A stretch of 64,000 nucleotides of DNA. Origin: Bolinopsis microptera (taxonomy: Eukaryota > Ctenophora > Tentaculata > Lobata > Bolinopsidae). Both the position numbers and the translations under genes were made by a program. A model generated the notes under the pieces. It made no database searches. It saw nothing but the letters and a program-made list of their open reading frames with translations, and was not told the origin of the DNA. The stretch lies in the NCBI RefSeq assembly GCF_026151205.1, contig NC_087081.1:4893246-4957245 (forward strand), read 5' to 3'. This document shows positions 23,342 through 33,728 of the stretch, piece by piece (position 1 is the stretch's first letter; each line of letters starts with the position of its first letter).

Positions 23342-24985
23342 TTAATTAATTAATTAATTAATCGATTGATTGGTTAATTGTTTAATTGCCCAATTGATTA
23401 ATTAATTAATTGATTATGGTTAAAAGCCTACAGGATTCCGAAAGCTTCAGGTCCAATTATAAAACTGACAATTTCATTTATTCAGATATCTTCGTAGTGC
23501 CGTTTATGTATTTTAAATTTACTCGGAATTTTTGACCAAGTATTATAACCACACTTGAAGGGTTGTTGTATTGCGGAACGGATGTTCTTTTTTGGGATTA
23601 AGTCTCAAATTTTTCAATCATTAACCGCAGAACGTGTTTTGGGTCAGATCTTATTAATCTTTTTAGAATCTTTTAAATGTCATGTGACACGTGAGTGTAT
23701 CTTGTTCATCAACTGATTAGTTGGTTAATTAGTTAATTGGTTAATTAGTTAGTTGGTTAATTAGTTAATTGGTTGCTCGTTAACTTGGTTGACTGGCCAG
23801 TTAATAACTTTATAACCTTGTAACTGACATGGAATTTAAACCCGTAATAAAGTACGGCTGCAGTTGATCTTTTTGTGTTTTTAAGATTTAGTTTTTTGTT
23901 GTTTTAGGAAAATATTAAATTATGATTTCTGCCGAAAATGTATCAGTTATGTAGCTTATACTTGGCATGTATTATACTCGGAATTTGTTAAAACAGTGAT
24001 CAAAAATTAGCAGAACTAAAGATTCAATGTTTTGGGATATATTTCAAAACGATGGACAACATTTTTTTCATTTGAAGACCCCAAACATTTTATTACCTTG
24101 TCGGTTGTCATGAATTTACATCTGGACAATTTTGTACACAGTAAATTTATTTTTAATAATTGTAAGTTTATCATCTCTGTAAATAATCTTTTGGATCAGG
24201 ATGGTATGGAATAGCTTGACGTCTGTACTTTTTTGAATTTCGCACAGTGATTCCTATAGAATCCCATAGAATCCTATAAAATGTTATAAAATCCTGTAAA
24301 ATAACACCGATAGTTTCCGCAGTGAAACTTTGTGCAGAGAGCTTGATACTGATTACAAAGGTCAATTATAAAAGCATGACTGGAGTTGAGATTTTTTATT
24401 TTGATTATTAATCTTTACTTGGGATGAAAAGAAATTCATTTGAGTTAATCGTAGGTGGTTTGATTTGATATTAATTTAGCAGATTTAATGTTTAATTTTA
24501 ATTGCACTGTATAGATTTCTTCTAACAATTAAGATTGAACACAATTATAATAAACGTCTTTATTTTGTTAAAAGTATTTATGTGTGGAAAATTTTCATTC
24601 AGTAATATCAGATTGTGTGATTCAATGACAGTATACTACTAATACAATCATAAATGTGATATATACATGTCAATTGGGTCTTCTGAAAGAAGACACATTT
24701 TCAAAATGTGTCCCTAACTAAGGAAACTAGGAATGTAACGTCCTCATTAATATTTTGTTTTCCAAATCTGGCCTTATTACAATCAGTTTCAGAAGAAAAG
24801 TCCTGTACACATTTGCAAACCACAGTAGGACTACAATTTAAGGACTATGAGTACGTGAACGAGCGGTTCGAACAAGAATGCTATTTGGTGCGCATAGAGA
24901 TTAAAATACGACTATTATTATATACTCAGTATATGATCACAGTGCTGGCAAGCACGAGCGTTGCCTTTATTGGGGGTATACTAAT
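23342..24985 (+). other. RhoGEF 3' flank, no gene seen
   Basis: AT-rich sequence with TTAATTAA-type simple repeats just after the stop codon. Candidate plus-strand polyadenylation signals are AATAAA at 23846-23851, 505 bp after the stop, and ATAATAAA near 24545. Short open frames here have no recognisable content. Confidence 0.5.
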
Positions 24986-25141
24986 ACTATTACTATTTAC
25001 CCCCTTTACTATTATACCCCCTTTACTATTTACCCCCTTTACTATTATACCCCTTTTATATATTTACTATTATACCCCCTTTACTATTTACCCCCTTTAC
25101 TATTATACCCCTTTTATATATTTACTATTATACCCCTTTTA
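24985..25141 (+). repeat. Tandem repeat of CCCCCTTTACTATT units
   Basis: Alternating units of TTTACTATTTACCCCC and TTTACTATTATACCCC form a short minisatellite. The open frame 24708-25142 across it is repetitive and I do not regard it as a gene. Confidence 0.8.
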
Positions 25142-25469
25142 AAGTAGTCTGTCCAATGAGGTGAGGTTTATCGCATCATAATTTATTAGTGTCGAGTATA
25201 ACTGCCTACAGATATAATGTTCCTCAATGAATCATAAATTGTGAGTGAATGGACAAATTTCATCATTTTGCATTTTAAAACGGTAATTCACATTGCACAT
25301 TGATAACATTTTGTTTTTTGCTTGGAAAAATGTGGCACTGGCGACGTTCCACTACCCAATATTGGGTTTTGGTAAAAAAATCTTTAATACTAATAGCGTA
25401 ACTTTATAAAAATAAAGTTTAACCGAAAACGCTTAATGGGGGGGGGGGGGGGGGGGGGGGTGTCACGTC

Positions 25470-25575
25470 CGTCCATGTCCACTTGTCTCATAGAATCCAA
25501 AAAGGACAGGACATAGGCGGACATAGGCGGACATAGGCGGACATTAGCGGACATTAATGGACACCTAAATTGCTA
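25470..25575 (+). repeat. GGCGGACATA minisatellite, left copy
   Basis: GGACATAGGCGGACATAGGC units after CTCATAGAATCCAAAAAGGA. The related array at 30890-31100 shares the same words. Confidence 0.75.
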
Positions 25576-25594
25576 AAAACGGACAAAAATGGAA

Positions 25595-26978
25595 ATAACA
25601 TTTAGATGCTTCCTCCTCCTACTCTTCCTCCTCCTCCTCCTGGGTCTTCCTGATCTTCCTCAGTCCTCTTACTCCTCCCCTCCTCAGTCCTCCTCCTACT
25701 CCTCCTCCTCGTCCTCAGTCCTCCTCATCAGTCCTCAACAGTCCTCCTCCTCCCCAGTCCTCCTCCTCCTGAGTCCTCCTCCTGGGTCCTCCTCCTGGGT
25801 CCTCTTCCTCCTCTTCATCCTCCTCCTCTTCCTCCTCAGTCCTCAGTCCTCATCAGTCCCCCTCAGTCCTTCTCCTCAGTCCTCCATCCTCCTCCTCATC
25901 CTTCTCCTCAGTCCTCCATCCTCCTCCTCAGTCCTCCCCCAGTCCCCCTCCTCCTCCTCCTATTCAGTTCTCCTCTTTCTCAGTCATCCTCCTCAGTCCT
26001 CCTCAGTCCTCCTCCTCAGTCCTCCTCCTCCTGGGTCCTCCTCCTCTTCTTCATCCTCCTCCTCTTCCTCCTCGGTCCTCAATCCTCCTCCTCAGTCCTC
26101 CTCTTCATCCTTCTCATCAGTCCTCCTCCTCCTCAGTCCTCTCCCAGTCCCCTCCTTCTCCTCCTCCTATTCAGTCCTCTTCCTGATCCTCCTCCTCCTC
26201 CTCAGTTCTCCTCAGTCCTCATTTCCCCTAAGTCCTCCTCCTGAGTCCTCCTCCTCCTCTTCCTCCTGAGTCCTCCTCCTGAGTCCTCCTCCTCCTCCCT
26301 CTCAGTCATCCTCCTCAGCCATCCTCCTCAGCCATCCTCCTCAGTACTCCTCAGTCCTCCTTCTCCTCCTCAGTCCTTCTCCTCCTCCTCCTCAGTCCTC
26401 TTCCTCCTCTTCCTCCTCCTCCTCCCTCTCAGTCATCCTCTTCAGCCATCCTCCTCACCCATCCTCCTCAGTCCTCCTCCTTCTCAGTCCTCCTCAGTCC
26501 TCCTCCTGAGTCCTCCTCCTCCTGAGTCATCCTCCTCAGTTCTCCTCCTCCTCCTAGGTCCTCCTTCTGGGTCCTCCTCCTCCTCCTCCTGGGTCTTCCT
26601 GATCCTCCTCCTCCCTCTCAGTCATCCTCCTCAGTCATCCTCCTCAGTCATCCTCCTCAGCCATCCTCCTCAGTCATCCTCCTCAGCCATCCTCCTCAGT
26701 ACTCTTCAGTACTCTTCAGTCCTCCTCCTCCTTCTCAGTCCTCCTCAGTCCTCCTCCTGATTCCTCCTCCTCCTGAGTCATCCTCCTGAGTCCTCCTCCT
26801 CCTCCTCCTGGGTCCTCCTCCTGGGTCTTCCTGATCCTCCCCAGTCCTCTTCCTCCTCCACTCCTCAGTCCTCCTCCTACTCCTCCTCCTCATCCTCAGT
26901 CCTCCTCATCAGTCCTCAACAGTCCTCCTCCTCCCCAGTCCTCCTCCTCCTCCTCCTCCTCCTGGGGCCTTTTCCTGG
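25595..26978 (+). repeat. 1.4-kb TCC/CAG pyrimidine-rich tract
   Basis: Almost pure pyrimidine strand built of (TCC)n blocks separated by CAGTCC, GAGTCC and GGGTCC words. The opposite strand is a polypurine tract, so triplex-forming (H-DNA) structure is possible. The 226-codon open frame from 25589 is a by-product of the repeat and encodes only Ser/Leu/Pro runs. Confidence 0.95.
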
Positions 26979-27025
26979 GTCCCTATATAATTTGATATAA
27001 TAAGTTATATATATAATTTAGTGGC

Positions 27026-27275
27026 AAGAGATTTTTATAATCTCAGGAAATAGTGATCGTGTAACCGATAACCTCTCCTATTTCAATGACCATAGTACAC
27101 CCTTTACGAGGTGCCACTATTAAGTACAGTAATCTGTTCTGGGTGATTCCAAGAGATTTTTATAATCTCAGGAAATAGTGATCGTGTAACCGATAACCTC
27201 TCCTATTTCAATGACCATAGTACACCCTTTACGAGGTGCCACTATTAAGTACAGTAATCTGTTCTGGGTGATTCC
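27026..27275 (+). repeat. Two 125-bp tandem repeats at the LINE 5' end
   Basis: The two copies look identical by eye, from AAGAGATTTTTATAATCTCA to CTGGGTGATTCC. Such monomers can serve as promoters in some LINEs; that role is inference here. Confidence 0.85.
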
Positions 27276-27395
27276 AGTTTAAACAGATGAGGTGCAACAA
27301 AAAACTATGGATCTAGACCAGTAAAGGTCGACAAAAAACTACCAGGTTCGAGGGGCCAGCTACCCTTCAACCTTAAAATAGCTACTGAAACATCA

Positions 27396-30300
27396 ATGAA
27401 TAACCAAAAGTGGAGTGACTCTCGGAGTTCAAGGAGGGGTGTAGCCAGGATGAAGTGCTCTGGGCAAAGCCGCAAGGACCCCAGTGTGCAGATGAGAACA
27501 AAGAAGTCGCCTTATTTCAACAGTGTTATTAGTTCACAGCATATCACTCATGTGGACCCGGAGAAGGGGAGAGCACTCCCATGCAACTTTATCAAACACA
27601 GCATTAATGTGGGAACGTGGAATGTGTTATCATTGGAGAGCAGTTCCTCAAAGCTGTATGAATTGTCACAGAATATGTCAGCATATAAAATGGATGTCTT
27701 GGGGCTGACAGAGACGCACAGACCCGGCACTGGTGAGGTTACCTTGGATGATGGGTCCCTCTTTATTAACTCAGGAAGAAGTGATGGGTACAGACGACAA
27801 GGGGTAGGTTTAGTCCTCTCGAAGAAGACTAAAAATTCATTGATTTCATACAGTCCGATATCAGAACGTATTCTTGCAGCGAGGCTGCACAGTCGACATA
27901 TCAACATTTCGATTGTGATAGCTTATGCTCCAACTGAGGATGCAGCAGTCGGGGTAAAGGATGACTTTTATCAGCAGCTATCTGGGGCATTTGATGAACT
28001 ATCAGCTCACAGGGACAAAAGGATTTCGCGATTATTTTGGCCAAAAATCGCGGTACCGCGAAATTTAACAGGCTATACATTAAACTACACATAAAATTTG
28101 TCGCGGAGAATGGGAAATTTCGCGATTTCGTACATGCCGCGAAATCCTTTTGTCCCTGCCAGCTCATGACGTGAAGTTTTTACTTGGAGATCTAAATGCT
28201 CGCATTGGCCAAGATAACTCAACTTGGTCCGGTGTGATTGGTAAGCATTCCCTTCACGTTTCATCAAATGACAACGGCCTTCGACTATTAGATTTCTGTG
28301 CATTACATCAGCTGACAATCGGTGGGACGCTTTTCCAGCATCGTGATATTCATAAAGGAAGTTGGAAGTCTCCAGATGGCCGCACAGTAAATCAGATTGA
28401 CCATGTCTGTATTTCTACCAAGTGGAGTCACTCTCTACTTGACGTAAGATCATGTAGGGGTGCAGACATTGGCTCCGATCATTATTTGGTTCGGGGTCAA
28501 TTTAGAGTCAAACTTATGGCAGTTCAAAAAATGAACGCCTCTCGTAGGATATCTCCAGCAATCGAGAATCTTAGAGATCAGTCCAAGGTTGAAGAGTACT
28601 GCATTGCTCTTCAAAATCGTTTTAGCTGCCTACCAATGGAGGAGAATCTTGATGGAGAATGGACATTAGTTAAGGATACTATTAAAGAAGTGTCTATGGA
28701 GGTACTGGGTGAGCGCCCCCGGCGCAGAAAGCAGCAGCATTTGTCTCAGGAGACCAAAAGCCTTATTGCAGAACGCAGTAAGATTAAACAAATGGCGCCT
28801 AGTGACAACAACAATAGGAGCGAGTATTCTCGGGCCAACAAACTTGTCAAAAAGAGCTGCAGGAAAGACGACGAGAATTGGGCTCTTAGAGTTGCAGCAG
28901 ATCTGGAAACAGCTGCTGTCCATGGCCGGCAAAGAGAAGTCTGGCAACGGATAAAAACACTGTCCGGTAAGAAGAATCGAAAATCAACTGCTGTAAGAGA
29001 CAAATCCGGGAAGTTGATTGCTGATCCCTCTGCTCAGAGAGAGAGATGGGGAGAACATTTTTCGGAGCTATTAAACCCTCCTCCCACGAATGCGGATTTA
29101 TCTGACCTGGACCATCTTGAAGTGGTTCCATGCTTTCCTTATCTTGGTGATGGTGATGGTCCCCCCACTAGACTTGAGATTTTAAACTGTCTCAAAAAAT
29201 TGAAGAACTACAAAAGTGCTGGGATCGACGAAATCTCTAATGAGCAGTTAAAGTATGGGGCAAGTGGTCTTGTGGATAGGATGGAGAAATTGTTCTCTAA
29301 AGTTTGGAATTCAGAAGCAGTGCCTGACGACTGGTTGAAAGGCATCGTGATAATTGTACCAAAGAAGGGTGATACCTCTCATTGCTCCAATAATAGGGGG
29401 ATCACTCTAAGATCCACAGCATCTAAACTGTATCAAATCATCATATTACAACGCATGAGTGACGGTTTAGAAAGTTTGCTACGAGACAATCAGTGTGGGT
29501 TTAGAAAGAACAGATCATGCATTGATCAGATTTATTCACTCCGCACTATTATACATAACTGCATTGAATATAATCTCCCCCTGTATGTCAATTTTGTGGA
29601 CTTCAAGGCAGCTTTTGATTCAATTGACAGGAATTATATTTGGAAAGCTTTCAGTCATTATGGCCTGCCATGTAAATACATTCGAATAATACAGGCATTC
29701 TTTAATGGAACTGTTAGTGCTGTGAGACACAATGGTGAACTATCAGAATGGTTTGAAGTAAGTTCAGGCAGTGGCCAAGGAGACATTCAGGGCCCCCCAC
29801 TTTTTAATGTCTGCCTCAATGTGGCTGCTGAGAGAACAGAAAGCAACAAAGTGGTGTCCCACGGAGCGGTTCTTCAAAGATCTATCAGTCCGCTTGTTGA
29901 TGATATCACTGTGTTAGATACAGATTATGCAGATGACATGGCTGTACTGGATAACAGCGAGGAAGGTCTTCAAGAAACAACTGACCTTTTGTGTATGTAT
30001 GGTGCCCAGGGAGGTCTTAGAATCAATGGTAAAAAGACTGAGGCTATGGTCATTGGTAAAGCAACCTCTCAACGGCCATACACGAAAGAAGCCACAGTGA
30101 ACATCACTGTTGAAGACACGCCAGTGCAGCAAGTTAGTGACTTTACGTAGGTACTTAGGTACAATTATTTCCAGCGACGGTACTATCGACCGTGAGCTGT
30201 CAGCTAGGATTCAGAAAGCTTCCGGAGCCTTCAATCAACTGAGTAATATATGGAAAAACCGCAACATCCAGTCTCATACAAAGATCAGGATTTATAAGGC

Positions 30301-30763
30301 AGCGGTTTTGACAATATTGTTATATGGTAGTGAGGTTTGGAACACAACCAAAAAGCAGCTACATCGCTTTGAGGTGTTCCATCAGCGTTGCTTGAGGAGA
30401 ATACTTAGGATAAGATGGCTCGATCGGGTTAGAAACACTGAAGTGCTGGAGCGTGCAAAGATAAATCCAGTAGAGACGTACATAGGAGCAAACCGCCTGC
30501 GTTGGTTTGGCCATGTCACCAGAATGCCAGACACTAGGCTTCCTAAGTACCTGCTTAACTGGACCCCTGCCCATGGGAGAAGATCTAGGGGCCGTCCAAG
30601 AAAGAACTGGAGGAAATGTTTGCTGGAAGATGCTGCAGCGTTTACAGGAAACACTGACATAGACCTAGAAGGAGCGAGCGAGATGGCTAGTGACCGCAAA
30701 CTTTGGAGGGAGATGATACGTTACAAACGGGAGTTCATTGGTGCAGGCCACTCGAATGATTGA
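27396..30763 (+). pseudogene. LINE ORF: APE endonuclease, reverse transcriptase, C-terminal domain
   Basis: Segment 27396-28009 holds the start of an apurinic-type endonuclease (NVGTWNVLSLESS, LGLTETHRPG, IVIAYAPTEDA). Segment 28160-30148 continues it (FLLGDLNARIGQD, NQIDHVCIS, GSDHYLVRG), then the RT: IVPKKGDTSHCSNNRGITL, CGFRKNRSCIDQI, FVDFKAAFDSID, GSGQGDIQGPPLFN and the catalytic DYADDMAVL at about 29920. Segment 30150-30763 is in another frame and holds YLGTIISSDG, LLYGSEVW and NRLRWFGHVTRM. The order and motifs fit RTE/RTE-like LINEs common in invertebrates. The breaks are the 149-bp MITE and a short indel beside a near-duplicated TAGGTAC word around 30147-30161. Confidence 0.88.
28010..28158. 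mobile_element. 149-bp hAT-type MITE inside the LINE endonuclease
   Basis: Ends are CAGGGACAAAAGGATTTCGC and its complement GCGAAATCCTTTTGTCCCTG. The flanking 8-bp duplication is TCAGCTCA (28002-28009) and CCAGCTCA (28159-28166), one base different. CAGGG ends with an 8-bp target duplication are typical of hAT elements. It splits the codon run for SAHDVKFLLGD. Confidence 0.92.
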
Positions 30764-30884
30764 GGAGACCTAATCAAGTACAAGTAGTAAGTAAGTTAAA
30801 GCTATTAATAGCTTTAGTGTGATTAATAAGTCGTTTGTTTTGTACAAAATTATAATACATAGAAGTTGCGAAAAATTCTCAAAA

Positions 30885-31095
30885 TGTTTGTCCGCTAATG
30901 TCCACCAATGTCCGCTAATGTCCACCAATGTCCGTCCGAGTCCACCAATGTCCGTCCGGGTCCGCAAATGTCCGTCCGAGTCCGCCAATATCCGTCCGAG
31001 TCCGCCAATGTCCGTCCGTGTCCGCCAATGTCCCAAAAAACACGTCCGTTGTCTCATAGAATCCAAAAAGGACAGGACATAGGCGGACATAGACG
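30885..31095 (+). repeat. TCCGCCAATGTCCGTCC minisatellite, right copy
   Basis: About ten units of 16-21 bp alternating CCACCAATGTCCG, CCGCCAATGTCCG and CGAGTCC, ending at CTCATAGAATCCAAAAAGGA and the C-run. The open frames on both strands are repeat artefacts. Confidence 0.85.
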
Positions 31096-31121
31096 GACGT
31101 GACACCCCCCCCCCCCCTTAA

Positions 31122-32122
31122 TTAACCCTCTTGCATATTTTAAACGTATTTAAAAAAGTTAAGATGGGTGGAAATTTAGAATGATATAATATAACTATAA
31201 GCCGGATATAATATAAGCCGAATAAAACTAATATTTACCTCTGGATCAGAACCAATATGATGGTCTACTGGTTCACATAGCCATGCGTGACACACTTGTT
31301 TCGGCGGTCGCGCGCTACTGCAAGCGCGCTACTGCAAGCGAGAGGGCTCTGGTTAGAGCAAGTCTACTGGAGTTTGTCATGCCCAGGAGTTACTGGGCCG
31401 CGCTCAGCCTGTCATTCCGCCTAACGCTCATCATTCACTGTAAGCCTAGATAGATAGTGAGAAGTGAAAAGATATTAATCAAACAATTACTATTAGTGTT
31501 ATCAGTTATGGTGTTGATCACGGAATATCAAGCAATGGATATTGTCCAAGATAGAATATTATTATTAAAAATAAGACGTTGGGATTTTGAAAAAACTTTT
31601 ATTAATATTAATATTATTGAAATTATTTATTGTAATTGGACAACTTATACCACATGAAATAATTTTTAAGATTAATTGAATGAAAAACATTGTTATTTAT
31701 GGCTTTTACTAATTCGCTCGCCCAACAATTTCACGTGACTTTGGTTTTTATGGTTTTGCAGCCGTACAAAACGGTTTTACATAAACCCTAACCCGGGCCC
31801 TAAACAATCGAATTCGTATTTTACTAGCCTGTCGCGTGACCAAAACGGTTTTTTGCCAATGACTCTTTAACGGGTGATACTATTACTGTTCCATATATTG
31901 GACCGTCGACGAGTCCAACTCGGCGCGCGTCCTGGTACTGGTAGGTTGTAAACCTACAAATGACTCTCCAGGGAAGCATTTTAACCCTACGTCATGGGGG
32001 GTGATTCGGAATCAGCATCCCAAAATACTCCGATCTAGATCACTTTCATGCCCAAAGGGCCTTTTCTCAAGAATTTTCTTAAAATTTGGGCGAGCAATTT
32101 AGTAGATGATTTTTAGTACATG
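31122..32122. other. Intergenic repeats between the composite element and the GPCR gene
   Basis: No gene is seen. Pieces match repeats elsewhere in the window: GGGCCGCGCTCAGCCTGTCA (31395-31414) relates to 51240-51360, 52680-52830 and 59590-59720; CCAACTCGGCGCGCGTCC (about 31915) relates to 51640, 52385 and 52890; and GTCATGGGGGGTGATTCGGA (31991-32010) relates to 58650. The last word marks an end of a dispersed family that also has a telomere-like AACCCTAACC segment near 58490. Confidence 0.6.
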
Positions 32123-33289
32123 TCAACAAAATGTTTCACGATAATAAATAGAACTCAGCAAAGTCTCCTCACCGTTACAATCTATCCCCATTGCTGCTAA
32201 TGCATTGTCCCAGTTTATTATATTCTCCCAGTAAAGGGGGCGGTAGAAAGGCACGTTAAAGATCTCTAAAGTTCGCATACCACCAGGCTTACGTCTCCCA
32301 ATTTGATTAACATAAGCTCTGAATTCTTCAAGCCGCCAATAATACATGATGGGATTTATGACCGCATTAACGGTGACACAAGTTATGTAGACAATGCTTG
32401 GCATGTACAGAGAAAACCACCAAGGGTCAGATGAAAGGGCAGCGAATACACTGGAACCACCAAAGATCCGGGACAAAATCCAGATAAGGTACACAGCCAA
32501 GGGAGCTTGGAAGAGCAGATGCACGGCCATAAAGGATGAAATCGTCACCATAGCTTGAATTTGGAATCGTCTTGCCGCTCCGAGCCTTGCGATTGTGTTG
32601 GCCCTTTGTTTTAGTAGTTTGTAGGAGACAATTATGTAGCAGCAGAAACTCATGGGTATTGGAAGACAAAACACCACGACAGGAATGTACGAAAGAAGCA
32701 AACTTCGAAAAGAAGCAGGTCCCATATTATCTGAACTGTAACCTGGAACACAGGCTCCCACCATACTTGCGAAGGTGTATTTTTCTTTGTATAAAAATGG
32801 GAAACTCTCTATAGTGAATAGGATCAGTGCATCAGCAATCAGCGTGACTTTCATCTTGGTCATCGTAACCAATGAGGGATTGTAAATGTTCATCACACGC
32901 ATCACACTGGCAATGCAAACAATGTGGATAGAGAATCCTACAGCAAAGTTCCAAGCAGACCCCCATGTCTGGCAAAACAGTTCGTTCGAGAAAGCCATGG
33001 GCTGTCTTCCTCCAAAATACGATGTCGTTACAAATGCAGCAAGGGAACATATCATGAGGTCGGTGAAAGCCGCTGTTCCCAGGACCACTTTGAACTTGAA
33101 TGCTGCTGATCTTCTCAGGAAGAAAAATAACGCCAAGAGATTTAGTACAACCCCAAAACAGCAGCAAGCAGTCGATAAAATTCCTTGGACTAAAGCAAAG
33201 ACTTCGTCGAAACTGTAATTAATTTTTCCTTTAAAAGCTTCCCATACATTTTCAATCATATAGCGGTGTAGATTATCTAGCTCGCTCAT
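32123..33289 (-). CDS. Class A (rhodopsin-like) G protein-coupled receptor, intronless
   Basis: 388 residues from the Met at 33289 (SELDNLHRYM); an upstream in-frame Met at 33370 would add 27 residues but makes a poor leader. Seven hydrophobic segments are visible. Class A marks: FGVVLNLLALFFF in TM1, TAAFTDLMICSL (Asp 2.50) in TM2, the ELFCQTW Cys at the start of TM3, GACVPGY Cys in ECL2, FQAP in TM6, and NAVINPIMYYW (NPxxY) in TM7. The DRY motif is replaced by MRV (SVMRVMNIYNP): Arg is kept but the acidic residue and Tyr are lost. The ligand cannot be told. It is expected in the plasma membrane, coupling to heterotrimeric G proteins. The frame is intact and lies alone between TE blocks; an ORF-only gene could be a lineage-expanded or retrocopied receptor. 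Confidence 0.88.
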   Translation of the reverse strand: MSELDNLHRYMIENVWEAFKGKINYSFDEVFALVQGILSTACCCFGVVLNLLALFFFLRRSAAFKFKVVLGTAAFTDLMICSLAAFVTTSYFGGRQPMAFSNELFCQTWGSAWNFAVGFSIHIVCIASVMRVMNIYNPSLVTMTKMKVTLIADALILFTIESFPFLYKEKYTFASMVGACVPGYSSDNMGPASFRSLLLSYIPVVVFCLPIPMSFCCYIIVSYKLLKQRANTIARLGAARRFQIQAMVTISSFMAVHLLFQAPLAVYLIWILSRIFGGSSVFAALSSDPWWFSLYMPSIVYITCVTVNAVINPIMYYWRLEEFRAYVNQIGRRKPGGMRTLEIFNVPFYRPLYWENIINWDNALAAMGIDCNGEETLLSSIYYRETFC

Positions 33290-33728
33290 AGCTGTAGTTT
33301 TTCCTACCTCTTTTCTGGAGTGTAAACTGTTAGAATCATATAAAAAAAGAATAATGATATATTGATACATTTATTGGAATAAGAATACTACGAAAAATTC
33401 AAAATTAAAGCATATGAATTATGATGAAAAAAGGTTGTAGCACATTTTATTCATCGAGAATTGCACTGCATGAAAAGTTGACAATGAGTAAACGAAGCAT
33501 TTGTAGCGAGATTAATTGTTGTATAGTCATTCATTCGCCTAATGACTCAGCCAGTGCCATGCCACTGTAAATGAAAGAGCTGGCAAGCACGCCCACCAGC
33601 ACCATTACCATGAGTTGTTCAAATAATTAGAGATCATATCTTATTAGTTGCTCTAAGTCTAATATAGGGTCAGGAACAACCAACATTGTTTTAAACCCTG
33701 CGGTGTCGGCTAATATTGACATTTTTAA
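33290..33728. other. GPCR 5' flank
   Basis: AT-rich region upstream of the GPCR start on the minus strand. No clear promoter element or further exon is seen. It ends at the TTAA target site of the next element. Confidence 0.4.

Larger units (their letters stand above)
27026..30790 (+). mobile_element. RTE-like LINE, nearly full length but broken
   Basis: This non-LTR retrotransposon begins with two 125-bp tandem 5' repeats (27026-27150 and 27151-27275), followed by the endonuclease, reverse transcriptase and C-terminal region, and ends in a TAAGTAAGTTAA-type tail near 30790. The 5' end abuts the pyrimidine tract. It is disrupted by a MITE at 28010-28158 and by a frameshift at about 30145, so this copy cannot encode an active protein. 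Confidence 0.85.
25437..31117. mobile_element. Possible TTAA-flanked composite element with G-run/TGTCACGTCC ends
   Basis: The left end reads TTAA, T, about 23 G, then TGTCACGTCCGTC (25461-25473). The right end reads GACGGACGTGACA (31093-31105), about 12 C, then TTAA (31118-31121). The ends are thus inverted repeats with TTAA outside. Both ends also carry minisatellites of GGACATAGGCGGACAT or TCCGCCAATGTCCGTCC type, and both contain CTCATAGAATCCAAAAAGGA in the same orientation. Between them lie the pyrimidine tract and the RTE-like LINE. The alternative is two independent small elements in opposite orientation that happen to flank the LINE. Confidence 0.45.

Noticed and set aside
24708-25142. 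144-codon plus-strand frame
   Set aside because: The second half is the CCCCCTTTACTATT repeat; the first half has no recognisable domain or splice support.
25589-26269. 226-codon plus-strand open frame
   Set aside because: It is a reading of the TCC/CAGTCC repeat and encodes only Ser/Leu/Pro runs; no start context or splice evidence.
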